Shown here: positions 21,037 to 30,351 of the stretch, one piece after another
Position numbering within the stretch: the first letter of the stretch is position 1
Layout: the number at the start of each line of letters is the position of its first letter
Notes under the pieces: generated by a model
The model's database searches: none
What the model was told of the DNA's origin: nothing
Seen by the model: only the letters and a program-made list of their open reading frames with translations
Assembly: GCA_003116975.1 (NCBI GenBank)
Contig: BGKB01000015.1
Location: forward strand, 372,001 to 436,000
Reading direction: 5' to 3'
DNA length: 64,000 bases
Source: Aurantiochytrium sp. KH105
Lineage: Eukaryota > Sar > Bigyra > Thraustochytrida > Thraustochytriidae
Made by a program: the position numbers and the translations under genes

Positions 21037-24000
21037 TCAAACAGAACCCTCACGAGGCGCATCCAAAAGCGCGTGCAGATATTTGCAAGGCACGTCAAGT
21101 GTCTGGATGGCAGCCTGGACATCCCCGGGAAGATCCTCATACTCGCTCCAGTAACAGACAAGTTCCCTGATAGCCAGCTCGCCATTGTGGAAGCCAGAAA
21201 TCTCCGCGCAAGCCGCATCCAAGGCCTCCAGCACGGCGACGCGCGCGAGGGCCTCTTTGGCATCCTCCGATCCGAGCAGCGCAGATATGCCCGCTGGAGG
21301 CGCTTGGCGGAATGTCCCGCCAAGCGAATCGTGCTTGCGCGGTTGCAAACGCTGGCAAAGCAACTCCTGCAGGACCTCAAGGTGGCGAACCTTGATCTCG
21401 AGCTGTGCTTGACCCGAAACTTCGAGCACTACGTCCGCGTCCGGCGACAAAGGCTGGCCCTGCTTAATCATAGCAGCAAAACGAGCGGCGCACATCTGCG
21501 CATGCTCGAGCAAAGTTCGCATTGGATCGCCGAGCGATAAACTGTCGATGGCGGCTTGGGCCTTCCCTGGCAACGTTTGACCTGAAGGTAAATTCATGAC
21601 GCGAACCACACGACTTACCCCGCCGGCTAAAAGGTGCGTTGCGGGCCATTTCTCCTCAAAGGAAAACCTCACCGCTGGTATGCTCCATGCCAGTTCCGTC
21701 TCAAGGCCCGTCGAAGCTGTCAGTGTATTGATCTTGACAAGAGCGCCCAGCGTGGACCATCGAGCAAGATGAGCGCTGACATCACCGACATGGAAAAGGG
21801 AGATTTCCTCGCATTTAACGTTCGCAACTTCGCGCATCCACTCCATCATGTTATTGTGAGCTTCAACGAGCGTCTTGATCATGGCTCGTAGAGGCGTTTC
21901 CTGACCATCGACAATGAGGAGGTCATCAAACGGCAAGCTCTCGAGCCCACCAAGGTCCTCAACGGCTTGGCACTCAAACTGATGACCACGACGACAGCCT
22001 TCCCAAGCCTTTTGAAACTGCTCGCTTTCTTCCGCAGACAGACATTCTTGCACCGCAGACAACGCCGACTTGAACTTTGCCCCGTTTGCATAATTTTGAA
22101 GCTTCCGCGCTCCAACAACGAGCCCGCTGAGATAATGCGACACGCGTGGCACCTCGCGAGCCCACGCAGGTAGTTCTTTGAGTAACTCTTCGAATCGAGC
22201 CCCACACCATTGGCCACCCTCACTCGCAAAAGCTGCCAGGACCGTCAGCGGGTAGCGAGGCGCCACCTCTTTGCGTTGATGCCAAAGTTCCTCCTGAATT
22301 GCATCGCCCTCCACAGCTCCAGCCTGCACGTTGAGTTGGCACGCTTCTGGGAAAATTTCCTCGTGCACCTTCGCCGCGGCAGCGGTCGACTGCGCTTGGC
22401 GCTCTCGAATTTCGCTCTCGCGCAATTGCACCAACGGGTGTCTGCGCAGTTCCTCGTGCGCGCGTCCGAGTGCTCGTTGCGCTTCTTTGGCCAACCAAGA
22501 TTTTAGATCACTTCCTTGATGTAACGTGCGAAGCTCCTTTTGATACATTGATTCCAGTGAGCGACGGTGATCAATTGGCTTTTTGCCGGCCTGAAGGATC
22601 AAGGTGTATCCGCTAAGAGCGAGGTTTGGCGTGGGCTGCTGCTGGTGCTGGTGCTGGTGCTGGTGCTGGATTTGGTGCTGCCGCTGTTGCTGCTGTCGAT
22701 GGTGAGCCGCCAAAAGCAAGGCTATCAAGGCGCCCGAGGCCTCTTGGTCGCTGTAAAGACCAGCGACCGTCTTGAAAGCTTGCCATGCATGACAAGCCTG
22801 CCGAACACGAGGGTTCTCTTCGTCTCCCCCAGGTGAGATGCTCAAGAGCGGAAACAACATCAAAAGCCACAAAATGCGGTATTCCAGCGGCTCGAGATTG
22901 CCCTCTGTGTAGGCTGCAGAGCTCTCCTCCATCTCGGGAAGCCCGAGAATGTGCTCGTTCTCTTCGCCCGACACCCCGTGGCTCACCCCACCAGCAAATT
23001 CATGAAACGCACCGCCAAGCGCATTTCCGCAGTTGGGACAGGGCGCCGTGGTGGACGGCCTTCCACAATCTCCGATGCTGTACAGATACCCGCACGTTGG
23101 GCACTTATTGGCCGTCGTCCCATCACTGATGAACCGAACGAGCTCCAAAGCAGACATGGCAACGCCAGGAAGCGTGGAATACTCTAGACGTTCCGCGTAA
23201 AAAGGCATCGCAAAGCCGTTGTCATGAGTGTGCAGTGATCCGCCCAGGGAAATTAATGCATTCCAAAGGAGCGCTGGCCCCTCAAATGCTTCGCACCCTT
23301 CTCCAAGCTGGACAGGTGCGGTCTGGATCCCCAAGGCATACCACAGGCCTACCGCGCCTCCAGAATCAAAATTTGGAACGCAAGCAAGCAGCTCATCCAC
23401 TCCCTGACGCGGAGCATTCATGAATGGCTCAAACCAAGGCATCGTCTGGCTTTCCATGAGGCTCATTGCCGTTAAATGTGCCCGCGCGCGTTCCATACCT
23501 GTTTCTCCATACATACTTGCAATCTTTCGAATGACGAAATTACGCAAGGGAGCATAAGCAGCGCTACATGGACGCAACAGAGGCGCAACGAGTGCAGCTT
23601 TGACAGAGCTTCCCTCAAGAGCGACTTCGAGCGCTCTGGTGCCAAAAATTGCGCAGAAAAGCTTCCAGGCGGCTGCCGTCATATTGTCTACGCGCTGATG
23701 ACTTGGAGGGGAAGACATGAAGTGTATCCATGTCTCGAGCGACTTCACGTCCACAATGTCGAGCGCAACGAGTCGAAGAGCAGTACACAAACGTTCTTGG
23801 GGTCGTGAAACCACCTTCTCATCAAAGGCTGCGATGATTTCTCCCATGCGAGTGACGCGTGAACGGTTGCTCCCAGGTCCCAAGCAAAGGGAGCGTGCGA
23901 GCAGCTTCTCTGAAGCCTGGTGCGTAAGCAAATACTCCACGAAGCGAGCAATACTTTTCGGCTCGAGACTGCCTCTTACGGCTTCCAGACGAACTACAAG

Positions 24001-25308
24001 CGAACCAATGCTTGTCAGCTTAAAATTCAAAGTGCTCGACCCTGCCTCAAGCTCGATCGCGCATCTAAGCGCGCTGCGCGAACCGGAACGCTTGAAGGCA
24101 AGCCACAGCTCAACGAGCGTCGCAAGACCACTTGCATTGGCCACCTGCACACGATCTGCCTTGCAGTATCGCAGGATCCGCTCAAAACATTCGGCACTGT
24201 GAGTGGTTCCTTCCTTGCGCAATGCCTGCGCGACATCCTCGAAAACATGGTCCATCGCAGTCGTGCTCCGTAGGTCGAGATTTGTCGGGTACTTCACGAG
24301 CCCAAGCAAGAGGATGTGATGTCGCCATTTCCAAAAGAAATTCACCACTGTATTGATCTTGGGCTCTCCGTGGCCAAGTCGATGCAGCGAGTCAGACATC
24401 GTCGATGGACATCGAATTTCAGCATCAGGAAGTCGCCAAGAAAGAGCGAGCTCGTGGACCAAACTGTCCAGAAGACGCCGCACCAAAGGGTCGGGAAGTA
24501 TCTTCTCGCTCAACGCGATTCCTGGAAATGCCTGTTGCATACTGCCAGCACCACTCCGAGCTGCATCGAGCAAGTAAGCAGCGCACGGAAACGGAGGATT
24601 CTTCATCAACGTCTGTGCCATCGTCTGCGCCATGATGGAGGAGCTCAGCTCTAAATTGACAGGGCCCTGCTGCTGGAATGTAAAGGCAGAAGCAAGGAAA
24701 ATTGTCGCTGCTATCTCCTCGTCTGAGCGCCAATAGCTTTTGTCGCTTGTTAGAAGAGTACCGGTAATACAAGATCGACCACCAATCTTCCGGATGACGA
24801 AGTCTGCGCACTGAAAAAGGGTACCGCGAAGTTCTTCGAGCACGTGCGTCCGCAGAGACTTCGAACTACTCTTTGCTGCTGTGCACAATCGTTGCCAAGC
24901 CTTGATACGCCGAGTCTCCTCGTCGCAGGACAGATCCCAAGTCTTCAAAAATACACTGTTCACAGACAATCGTGCCAGCGCGGCAGCGGATGCCCGGTGC
25001 GACTCTTGGTTTTCCGGAGACTGGCTTCTTCCAATGTACTCTTCCAGCAGATTTCGGCAAGCTTCTGCTACGCAGGTAGCGTCGGCGGCAATTTCCGCAA
25101 GACGTGGCCAACGACTCGCAAAGCTATGGTTGGTATCACGAATCTCGATTAACTCCACCACTTCACGAAGTCTTTCGCAAGGAATGCAGCAGTCGAGAAC
25201 AAGTGGGTTCACGTGGATGATTGCCCGACGGCCCTTTTGAAGAAGGTGCCTGTCAAAGAGATTGCTCAACGAATCATTGGGCCGCAAGCGGCTCGACAAG
25301 GGATCCAA
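21037..25308 (-). CDS. RNF213-like protein, C-terminal half with RZ-type zinc finger; start unresolved
   Basis: The frame encodes about 1423 residues; it is open to 25380 but has no ATG until about residue 218, so the 5' end is uncertain. Near residue 735 is a zinc finger, CPTCGYLYSIGDCGRP then CPNCGNALGG and a following His, matching the RZ finger of RNF213 and ZNFX1 (pattern CPNGHP, GECGRP, CxxC, IGG). Sequence after it, including KTLVEAHNNMMEWMRE, resembles the C-terminal helical shell of RNF213. RNF213 is a giant AAA+ ubiquitin ligase whose RZ finger ubiquitinates lipid A and lipid droplets' surfaces. No AAA+ domain or RING is present here. A His/Gln-rich run (22630-22690) interrupts the region after the finger. 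An upstream exon, a truncated copy, or a non-AUG start are all possible; a good acceptor-like sequence (CTCTTTGACAG) ends at about 25256. Confidence 0.65.
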   Translation of the reverse strand: MDPLSSRLRPNDSLSNLFDRHLLQKGRRAIIHVNPLVLDCCIPCERLREVVELIEIRDTNHSFASRWPRLAEIAADATCVAEACRNLLEEYIGRSQSPENQESHRASAAALARLSVNSVFLKTWDLSCDEETRRIKAWQRLCTAAKSSSKSLRTHVLEELRGTLFQCADFVIRKIGGRSCITGTLLTSDKSYWRSDEEIAATIFLASAFTFQQQGPVNLELSSSIMAQTMAQTLMKNPPFPCAAYLLDAARSGAGSMQQAFPGIALSEKILPDPLVRRLLDSLVHELALSWRLPDAEIRCPSTMSDSLHRLGHGEPKINTVVNFFWKWRHHILLLGLVKYPTNLDLRSTTAMDHVFEDVAQALRKEGTTHSAECFERILRYCKADRVQVANASGLATLVELWLAFKRSGSRSALRCAIELEAGSSTLNFKLTSIGSLVVRLEAVRGSLEPKSIARFVEYLLTHQASEKLLARSLCLGPGSNRSRVTRMGEIIAAFDEKVVSRPQERLCTALRLVALDIVDVKSLETWIHFMSSPPSHQRVDNMTAAAWKLFCAIFGTRALEVALEGSSVKAALVAPLLRPCSAAYAPLRNFVIRKIASMYGETGMERARAHLTAMSLMESQTMPWFEPFMNAPRQGVDELLACVPNFDSGGAVGLWYALGIQTAPVQLGEGCEAFEGPALLWNALISLGGSLHTHDNGFAMPFYAERLEYSTLPGVAMSALELVRFISDGTTANKCPTCGYLYSIGDCGRPSTTAPCPNCGNALGGAFHEFAGGVSHGVSGEENEHILGLPEMEESSAAYTEGNLEPLEYRILWLLMLFPLLSISPGGDEENPRVRQACHAWQAFKTVAGLYSDQEASGALIALLLAAHHRQQQQRQHQIQHQHQHQHQQQPTPNLALSGYTLILQAGKKPIDHRRSLESMYQKELRTLHQGSDLKSWLAKEAQRALGRAHEELRRHPLVQLRESEIRERQAQSTAAAAKVHEEIFPEACQLNVQAGAVEGDAIQEELWHQRKEVAPRYPLTVLAAFASEGGQWCGARFEELLKELPAWAREVPRVSHYLSGLVVGARKLQNYANGAKFKSALSAVQECLSAEESEQFQKAWEGCRRGHQFECQAVEDLGGLESLPFDDLLIVDGQETPLRAMIKTLVEAHNNMMEWMREVANVKCEEISLFHVGDVSAHLARWSTLGALVKINTLTASTGLETELAWSIPAVRFSFEEKWPATHLLAGGVSRVVRVMNLPSGQTLPGKAQAAIDSLSLGDPMRTLLEHAQMCAARFAAMIKQGQPLSPDADVVLEVSGQAQLEIKVRHLEVLQELLCQRLQPRKHDSLGGTFRQAPPAGISALLGSEDAKEALARVAVLEALDAACAEISGFHNGELAIRELVCYWSEYEDLPGDVQAAIQTLDVPCKYLHALLDAPREGSV

Positions 25309-25382
25309 GTGGTGTCTTTGAGAAGGATGCAGACTCGCATGGACATAACAGTCCCTATCGCGCTGCTGTTTGGACTTTGCTC

Positions 25383-26126
25383 ATGTGCGAAACGGAGCAG
25401 ATCGACGTCAAGGAGCTGGTCGAGCGATACGTTCCGAGGGAGGAGCTTGTCAAAGCACTAGCCTGGGCGCCTAACGACGTCGCATCTTTGCGTGCTACTC
25501 GGGCAAAGGACCTTGGAATGCGCCAGCGCACGCTAACGAATTTGCTGGTCGGCCTCTCGAAGTGGCTCATTTCGCGGGGTAATGATGCAGCTCGCGTCCA
25601 TTGTCTGTGGCGTGGGTTTTTTGCCCCGTTACTCGACCCTATCAAGTGTCCTGACGTGGCCGAGGTTGTTGCAAAATTCGAGGACGACATGCAGACCGGC
25701 TGGAATAAACTGATGCGCAAGCTGTGGCTGCTCGCCAAGGGTCGTGCACAAACTGCGGACCTCATGGTCATCAAGGATGTCGCCGAATGGACGCTTTACA
25801 AGACGATTTCCGGCCCATTCCGTATCACTTATGCGACAGGCCTTTTGTTGTCCAACAGTAGCATTCCACTTGAGGACCAGAACACATTGCTTCAAAAGGA
25901 AGGCTCGGAGGTGGACCTGGGCGCGCTTCAGCAGCATGGGCTCGATGGAAATGTCGACTTGAACGATTTGATCAAAGAAAAATTCCTTGAAGCCATCGAA
26001 ACGCGTCGAAGCAAGTGGCTGCAGGAGCGGGGGCAAAATGGAGGTGTCAATCAGCAACCACTGGTCACAATTCTGCCGGAGTCTTTGCGAGGATTGATCG
26101 TGCAGGCTATCACAAAGTTAGATTAA
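25383..26126 (+). CDS. Hypothetical protein, 247 residues
   Basis: The first in-frame ATG is at 25383; the frame is open further upstream, but that part overlaps the RNF213-like frame on the other strand. The protein is mostly predicted helical, with RYVPREELVKALAWAP near the start, several Trp-containing helices (GLSKWLISRG, WNKLMRKLWLLAKG) and a charged C-terminal helix (KEKFLEAIETRRSKWLQER). No signal peptide, membrane segment or known domain is seen. Codon usage matches its neighbours, so I take it as real. Its start is only 75 bp from the RNF213-like frame on the opposite strand, suggesting a very compact shared promoter or overlapping 5' ends. Confidence 0.6.
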   Translation: MCETEQIDVKELVERYVPREELVKALAWAPNDVASLRATRAKDLGMRQRTLTNLLVGLSKWLISRGNDAARVHCLWRGFFAPLLDPIKCPDVAEVVAKFEDDMQTGWNKLMRKLWLLAKGRAQTADLMVIKDVAEWTLYKTISGPFRITYATGLLLSNSSIPLEDQNTLLQKEGSEVDLGALQQHGLDGNVDLNDLIKEKFLEAIETRRSKWLQERGQNGGVNQQPLVTILPESLRGLIVQAITKLD

Positions 26127-26773
26127 GCCGTTCCCGGCAAGGGACGGCGCAAAACGAAGAGACCCAAAAGAGAAATCAAATTGCTCACAATTTACACACG
26201 CTCGAGAACGAGCAACGATCTGACAAAGACGATCTGGCGAAAATAGTCTCGTCATGGTCTGTGATGACGAAAGCATGTCCTTCATGCCTTTTTCCTTTGG
26301 GGGGAGGGGAGAGACAATCCTGTTCGTATGCACAGGTACTGACTGTGAGCGTAGAATACCTCGGCCCGTGAGCCGTGTTCTCCACCGACAGTCGAATGAG
26401 GTAGGTTTACGAAATCAAATCATCACGCTCATCATTCTGAATTTAATTCACAAGAGAATGGGGTTTTTCAACTCGGCAACTCGGAGTCACGAGTCACGGT
26501 CACCAAACGGTCCGAGTCCGAGTCACACACTCAATTGAATTGGTTACACTCGGGGTCAACGGACACCTGGACTCTCCCCGAAGGCCAGACTCTGTATTGG
26601 TAAACGTTTATCCGCGCAACGTGAGCCCGTCCGCTTGCTCTCCCGCCTAGCTGCCCTCCTGCTCGCCCGCCCCCTCGCTCGTTCGCTCGTGCGCTCGTGC
26701 GCTCGACGTCGTGAAGGCGTCGCGTGAAGAGAGAGAAACCTTGCACGCACGCACATACGCATACGCACGCACC
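26127..26773. other. Intergenic region before RABL2
   Basis: This 650-bp stretch contains a run of related GAGTC/ACTCGG words near 26478-26530 and no convincing gene. It should hold the RABL2 promoter. Confidence 0.45.
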
Positions 26774-27448
26774 ATGAGCGAAGGGCCTGAAAGCAAGCAC
26801 AGCGAGGCAGGCGAGTGCGAGGGAAAACATGAGCGTGACGAGCGCAGCATTGGCGACGGCGCCGAGGATGCGTCTGCGACGAGCCTGAAAATCATTTTGC
26901 TCGGTGACTCGGCGACGGGCAAGAGCAAGCTTATCGAGCGCTACTTGATGGACGAGTACTGCCCGCATCAGGACTCAACGTACGCCTTGACCCTCTTTAA
27001 GCACCAGGGACAGGTCGAGGACCCAAGAACCGGAGCCAAGAAGAAGGTGAATATTGACTTTTGGGATACAGCCGGCCAGGAGAGATTTCAAAAGATTCAC
27101 AGTTCGTTCTATTACCGAGCGCATGGTTGCATCCTAGTTTTCGATGTGACGAGAAAGGCCACCTATCAGCACTTGCCACAATGGCTCGCGGAGCTACGAC
27201 AGTACGCAGAGAACGTGCCGTGTCTTGTTGTTGCGAACAAAATTGACGTCGATATGAAGGTCACTCGCAAGACATTTTCCTTTCCGAAAAAGAATGGACT
27301 CGACTTTATGTTCGTCTCCGCCGCAGACGGCACTAATGTTGTCTCCGCCTTTGAGGAAATCACGCAAAAGGCGTACGAACACAAGGCGAGCGGGTCGCAG
27401 AGCTTTCTGACAGAGGTCATGGACCTTCTCGACGACAATGCCAACTGA
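26774..27448 (+). CDS. RABL2: RABL2, Rab-like ciliary GTPase
   Basis: A 224-residue protein from the ATG at 26774, after a 40-residue acidic N-terminal extension. All small-GTPase motifs are present: P-loop GDSATGKS (44-51), FWDTAGQERFQ near 95-105, ANKID near 154-158, and VSAADGTNV. The strings LMDEYCPHQDSTYALTLFKH and FVSAADGTNVV match animal RABL2 closely (LMDGFQPQQLSTYALTLYKH; FVSAADGTNVV). RABL2 loads at the ciliary base and triggers entry of the intraflagellar transport train. It has no C-terminal prenylation cysteines, as is usual for RABL2. Its presence argues that the organism makes flagella. Confidence 0.92.
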   Translation: MSEGPESKHSEAGECEGKHERDERSIGDGAEDASATSLKIILLGDSATGKSKLIERYLMDEYCPHQDSTYALTLFKHQGQVEDPRTGAKKKVNIDFWDTAGQERFQKIHSSFYYRAHGCILVFDVTRKATYQHLPQWLAELRQYAENVPCLVVANKIDVDMKVTRKTFSFPKKNGLDFMFVSAADGTNVVSAFEEITQKAYEHKASGSQSFLTEVMDLLDDNAN

Positions 27449-27912
27449 AGAGCAAGTAGCTTGATGAGCCGGAGATGTTTTTTTCCAGTGAGCCAAGTTC
27501 GAGCTTGCACGAATACGAATTCGAATACGAATGCTTCTCAGATAGCAATTGTTAAGCCAGTAGCTTGTCTTCTAGCTTATACAATCGTCGCCGAACAGTA
27601 TGCGTGCATACGGACGCATAGAAAAGCAGCGGTCGTTTGAATTGATACGCTGTTTTTTTTTTTGATACGACCAACAAGTTCGCAAAGAATGGAGTCTTGT
27701 CTTTGCTGCTGGCTGCACAAATGATGCACTCAACAAAGAGGATCAAGCTTGGGAAAAATTTGATTTATCAACTCTGTATACGAGTATGTCGCCTAGGTTC
27801 CTATGCTCAGAATGATGACAGATGAGGCCTATTCATTTTGTCTAATGATTTTTTCCCTTTTTTTTTTTCATGGAGAATGGGAAGCTGGAATTCGCCCATT
27901 TCCCGTAAACAC
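27449..27912. other. Convergent intergenic region
   Basis: These 460 bp, AT-richer than average with T-runs, separate the 3' ends of RABL2 and the minus-strand gene. No gene is seen. Partial CGAATACGAATTC repeats lie near 27511-27530. Confidence 0.45.
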
Positions 27913-29103
27913 TCATTTATTGCACTCTCCCCACGCGCAGATGCGGTACGTGAGCAAAAGGTCCTGAAAGTCTTGACGAGACCAGAGCGGTTCCTGGAGT
28001 GACGGGTCGGCAGCCCTTGCTTTGCCGTCATAGTCCGGACCATCGGGGTCCTCCTCACGCTTAAGATCGCCCTGGAGTCGCTGCACGATGGCCTCTTCGT
28101 GACCCTGCACCGGATTTGTCTTGGACTCCTTCTTGCGCGTCTTCAGAATCTCTTCCGCGCCACGCGTCATGAGGGAAAGAGGGCTCACATAGGAATACTC
28201 ATTGGTGGGATAGCTGTGATGCTCGCGCACCATGCATCGCACGGGCAGTTGGCCACTTTGCAAGAGCGCGTCGACAGCCTCCTCTGCTTGGGCCTCGGTC
28301 ATTTTGGCGGTGGCGAGATCTGCCTTTGAGGCATGCGAAAAGAGACGAAAGAGAATGTCCGAGCGCTCTGCGGGCCCGACGTCGATCAGCAAGGTCAGCG
28401 CCGTCAGGAGTACCTTGAGATCATAAGTCTCTGCCTTGGCAGCCATACTCAAGCCAAGGCGCTCGATCAGGTGCTCGGATTTGAGCGAGGAGGATTCCGA
28501 AGTGAGAAGTTTTTTGGCGTGTTCAAAGAATTCGACCGGGCGTGCCTTGCCTTCGGGAAAGTCCTTGAGAAGCCTCATGCGCAGCAGCTCAAACTGTGCA
28601 CTGCGCAGCGCATTGCTCTTCCAAAGCTCGTCAATCTCATCGGGCGCCAGGGCAAGCTTCTCTTGAAGGCCAACTTCGAGCTTCTTCCTCCGCTTGGTGT
28701 TGGCCGTGCCTCTCCAAAAGTAGGCTACAATGGAGCCAACAAAGAAGACTGCGAGGCCCATGAACCAGTAAGCCTCCATCTGGTTTGCGGCCTCGACACG
28801 CTTCCTTCTCTCCTCCTCGGTTTCCGTTTTGGCATCCTCTGCCGCGTTCTGCGTCTGCGCCGCGGAAGGTGCCGCTGCAGACGCAGGCGCAGGAGCAGCA
28901 GGACTTGGCGTCGCCGCACTCGTGTTCATGAGTCTCGCACGCGTGACCGCATGGATTTGAGGGAGAGGCTTCCCTTGCGCCATTCCCGTCGGGGTCTTAG
29001 GCGCCAGTCTCGCACCCAAGTGCGCGCGGCCGAGGCCCGACGTCAGCTGCTTCTGGCCAGCCTTGGCGGCCGCGAGCAGCAGGCCGCTCCGGCTGGGCAC
29101 CAT
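27913..29103 (-). CDS. Probable mitochondrial single-pass membrane protein, unknown family
   Basis: I chose the ATG complementary to 29101-29103 because what follows is a good mitochondrial presequence: MVPSRSGLLLAAAKAGQ and about 50 more residues rich in Arg, Ala and Ser and almost free of acidic residues. An in-frame ATG at 29446-29448 would add 115 residues of low complexity and remains possible. After an Ala/Pro linker and a charged segment comes one membrane helix at about residues 115-134 (YWFMGLAVFFVGSIVAYFW), then a helical soluble domain of about 250 residues containing LLTALTLLIDVGPAERSDILFRLF, which resembles degenerate EF-hand-like helices. It ends in LLTYRICAWGECNK. The helical domain may be an EF-hand relative but has no intact calcium loop. 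Function unknown. Confidence 0.6.
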   Translation of the reverse strand: MVPSRSGLLLAAAKAGQKQLTSGLGRAHLGARLAPKTPTGMAQGKPLPQIHAVTRARLMNTSAATPSPAAPAPASAAAPSAAQTQNAAEDAKTETEEERRKRVEAANQMEAYWFMGLAVFFVGSIVAYFWRGTANTKRRKKLEVGLQEKLALAPDEIDELWKSNALRSAQFELLRMRLLKDFPEGKARPVEFFEHAKKLLTSESSSLKSEHLIERLGLSMAAKAETYDLKVLLTALTLLIDVGPAERSDILFRLFSHASKADLATAKMTEAQAEEAVDALLQSGQLPVRCMVREHHSYPTNEYSYVSPLSLMTRGAEEILKTRKKESKTNPVQGHEEAIVQRLQGDLKREEDPDGPDYDGKARAADPSLQEPLWSRQDFQDLLLTYRICAWGECNK

Positions 29104-29448
29104 GCTTTCTTCTCCCGGTGCGCGGGTCGCGGGCCTCGCGTGCGGCAGGGGCCTACAGGGCGACTGCTGGTAGCGGCTTTCGGGCGCCGCGCTCTCCGCC
29201 CCGGTCTGCGCGCTCGCCGCGCGCTTGCTCGTGCCTCGCTCGCGTGTCGCTTGGCGCGCTCCTGTGCTTGGACTGCGCCGCTCCAAGTCGAGCACCAGCG
29301 AATTAGATTTGGGTTGCGCAGCTTTGGATTGGAAAAAGGGTTGCGCTGCCCATCGCGCGCTTCCCCGCGAAAAGTCTGGGGTCAACTCTGTGCTCTGGTT
29401 GATGCGAGCTTGGCCATGGTGGATGGGCGCGACTGCGACGTGTGGCAT

Positions 29449-30351
29449 GCTCGTCGCGCTGCATGTAGAGGCTGCCGGATCTCTTTCATCTGTGGCTTGC
29501 AATCTACGTCCATGAGGGTTTTGGGCGGGGCCAAAGGAGCATTTTTATTTTTATTATTCGACTGACCACTGACAGACCCTATTGTAAAATCAAAAAAGCA
29601 GAACCGAAGGCTGTGATTACTTTTGATTTGTGCGCCAATCCATCCAAGGAAAGAAGTGACGGTGACTTGCAACCAAAAAAAAGGGAAAAGAAGAGGAAGA
29701 GAAGGGGTTGGAAGTCAGTCAGGTTGTGCGGGAATCTCGAATTTCACGCCATGATTTCTTTACGAGCTCCATCAAGCTTCGGTATCTTACGTTATCCTGC
29801 GCGAAGGCCATGGAATCTGATGCGCCCATCTTCGTAGCGCTATCCTTTGATGTTACACATGACAGTTCTTTTTAGCAGCACGGAAGAATTCAAGGTAGGA
29901 TTTATCTTATCACGAATGGAAGTTTTGACTAAAAGAGACTTAAGGATGCGATGGATAGACCATTTTGGGAATCGAGAACTAACTTGGGCAGAAGCAAGTC
30001 TGCCGCACATGGCAAGACATCCGAAGCAAAGCTCGATTGATACCTCGCTGAAGGCACGTCCACGCGACGGGAGACGCGGAGCTCCGTCGTGAGCCTCTTG
30101 GCAGGGGTAGCACGATCGATCGTGACGATTCGTGTGCGCACCTTGTGGTTACTTCAAGAGGAGAGAGAGCAGCTTGACCCAAGCCGATCTACGCGAGTGA
30201 AACGCAAAGCAACCGCGACCTCGAGGAGTACAACTTCGTCACGTCACGTGTGAAAACGCATACTGTGACTCAGAAAGGCGCTAATTCTTCCGCTTCATTT
30301 ACTTTGCTTTGCTTTGCTTCGTGACGCTTGCAAGGGCTGAAAACAATCAGG
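29449..30351. promoter_or_regulatory. Divergent promoter region, mitochondrial protein gene / PEX6
   Basis: This 0.9-kb region separates two starts in opposite orientation. It includes the 14-bp perfect palindrome CACGATCGATCGTG at 30111-30124, a CACGTG box near 30244, and a (CTTTG)n repeat at 30302-30319 just before the PEX6 ATG. No additional gene is seen. Confidence 0.45.

Noticed and set aside
28333-29565. 410-residue plus-strand frame antisense to the mitochondrial protein gene
   Set aside because: It starts at a non-ATG codon near 28333 and is the shadow of a better-supported minus-strand gene with a presequence and a membrane helix.
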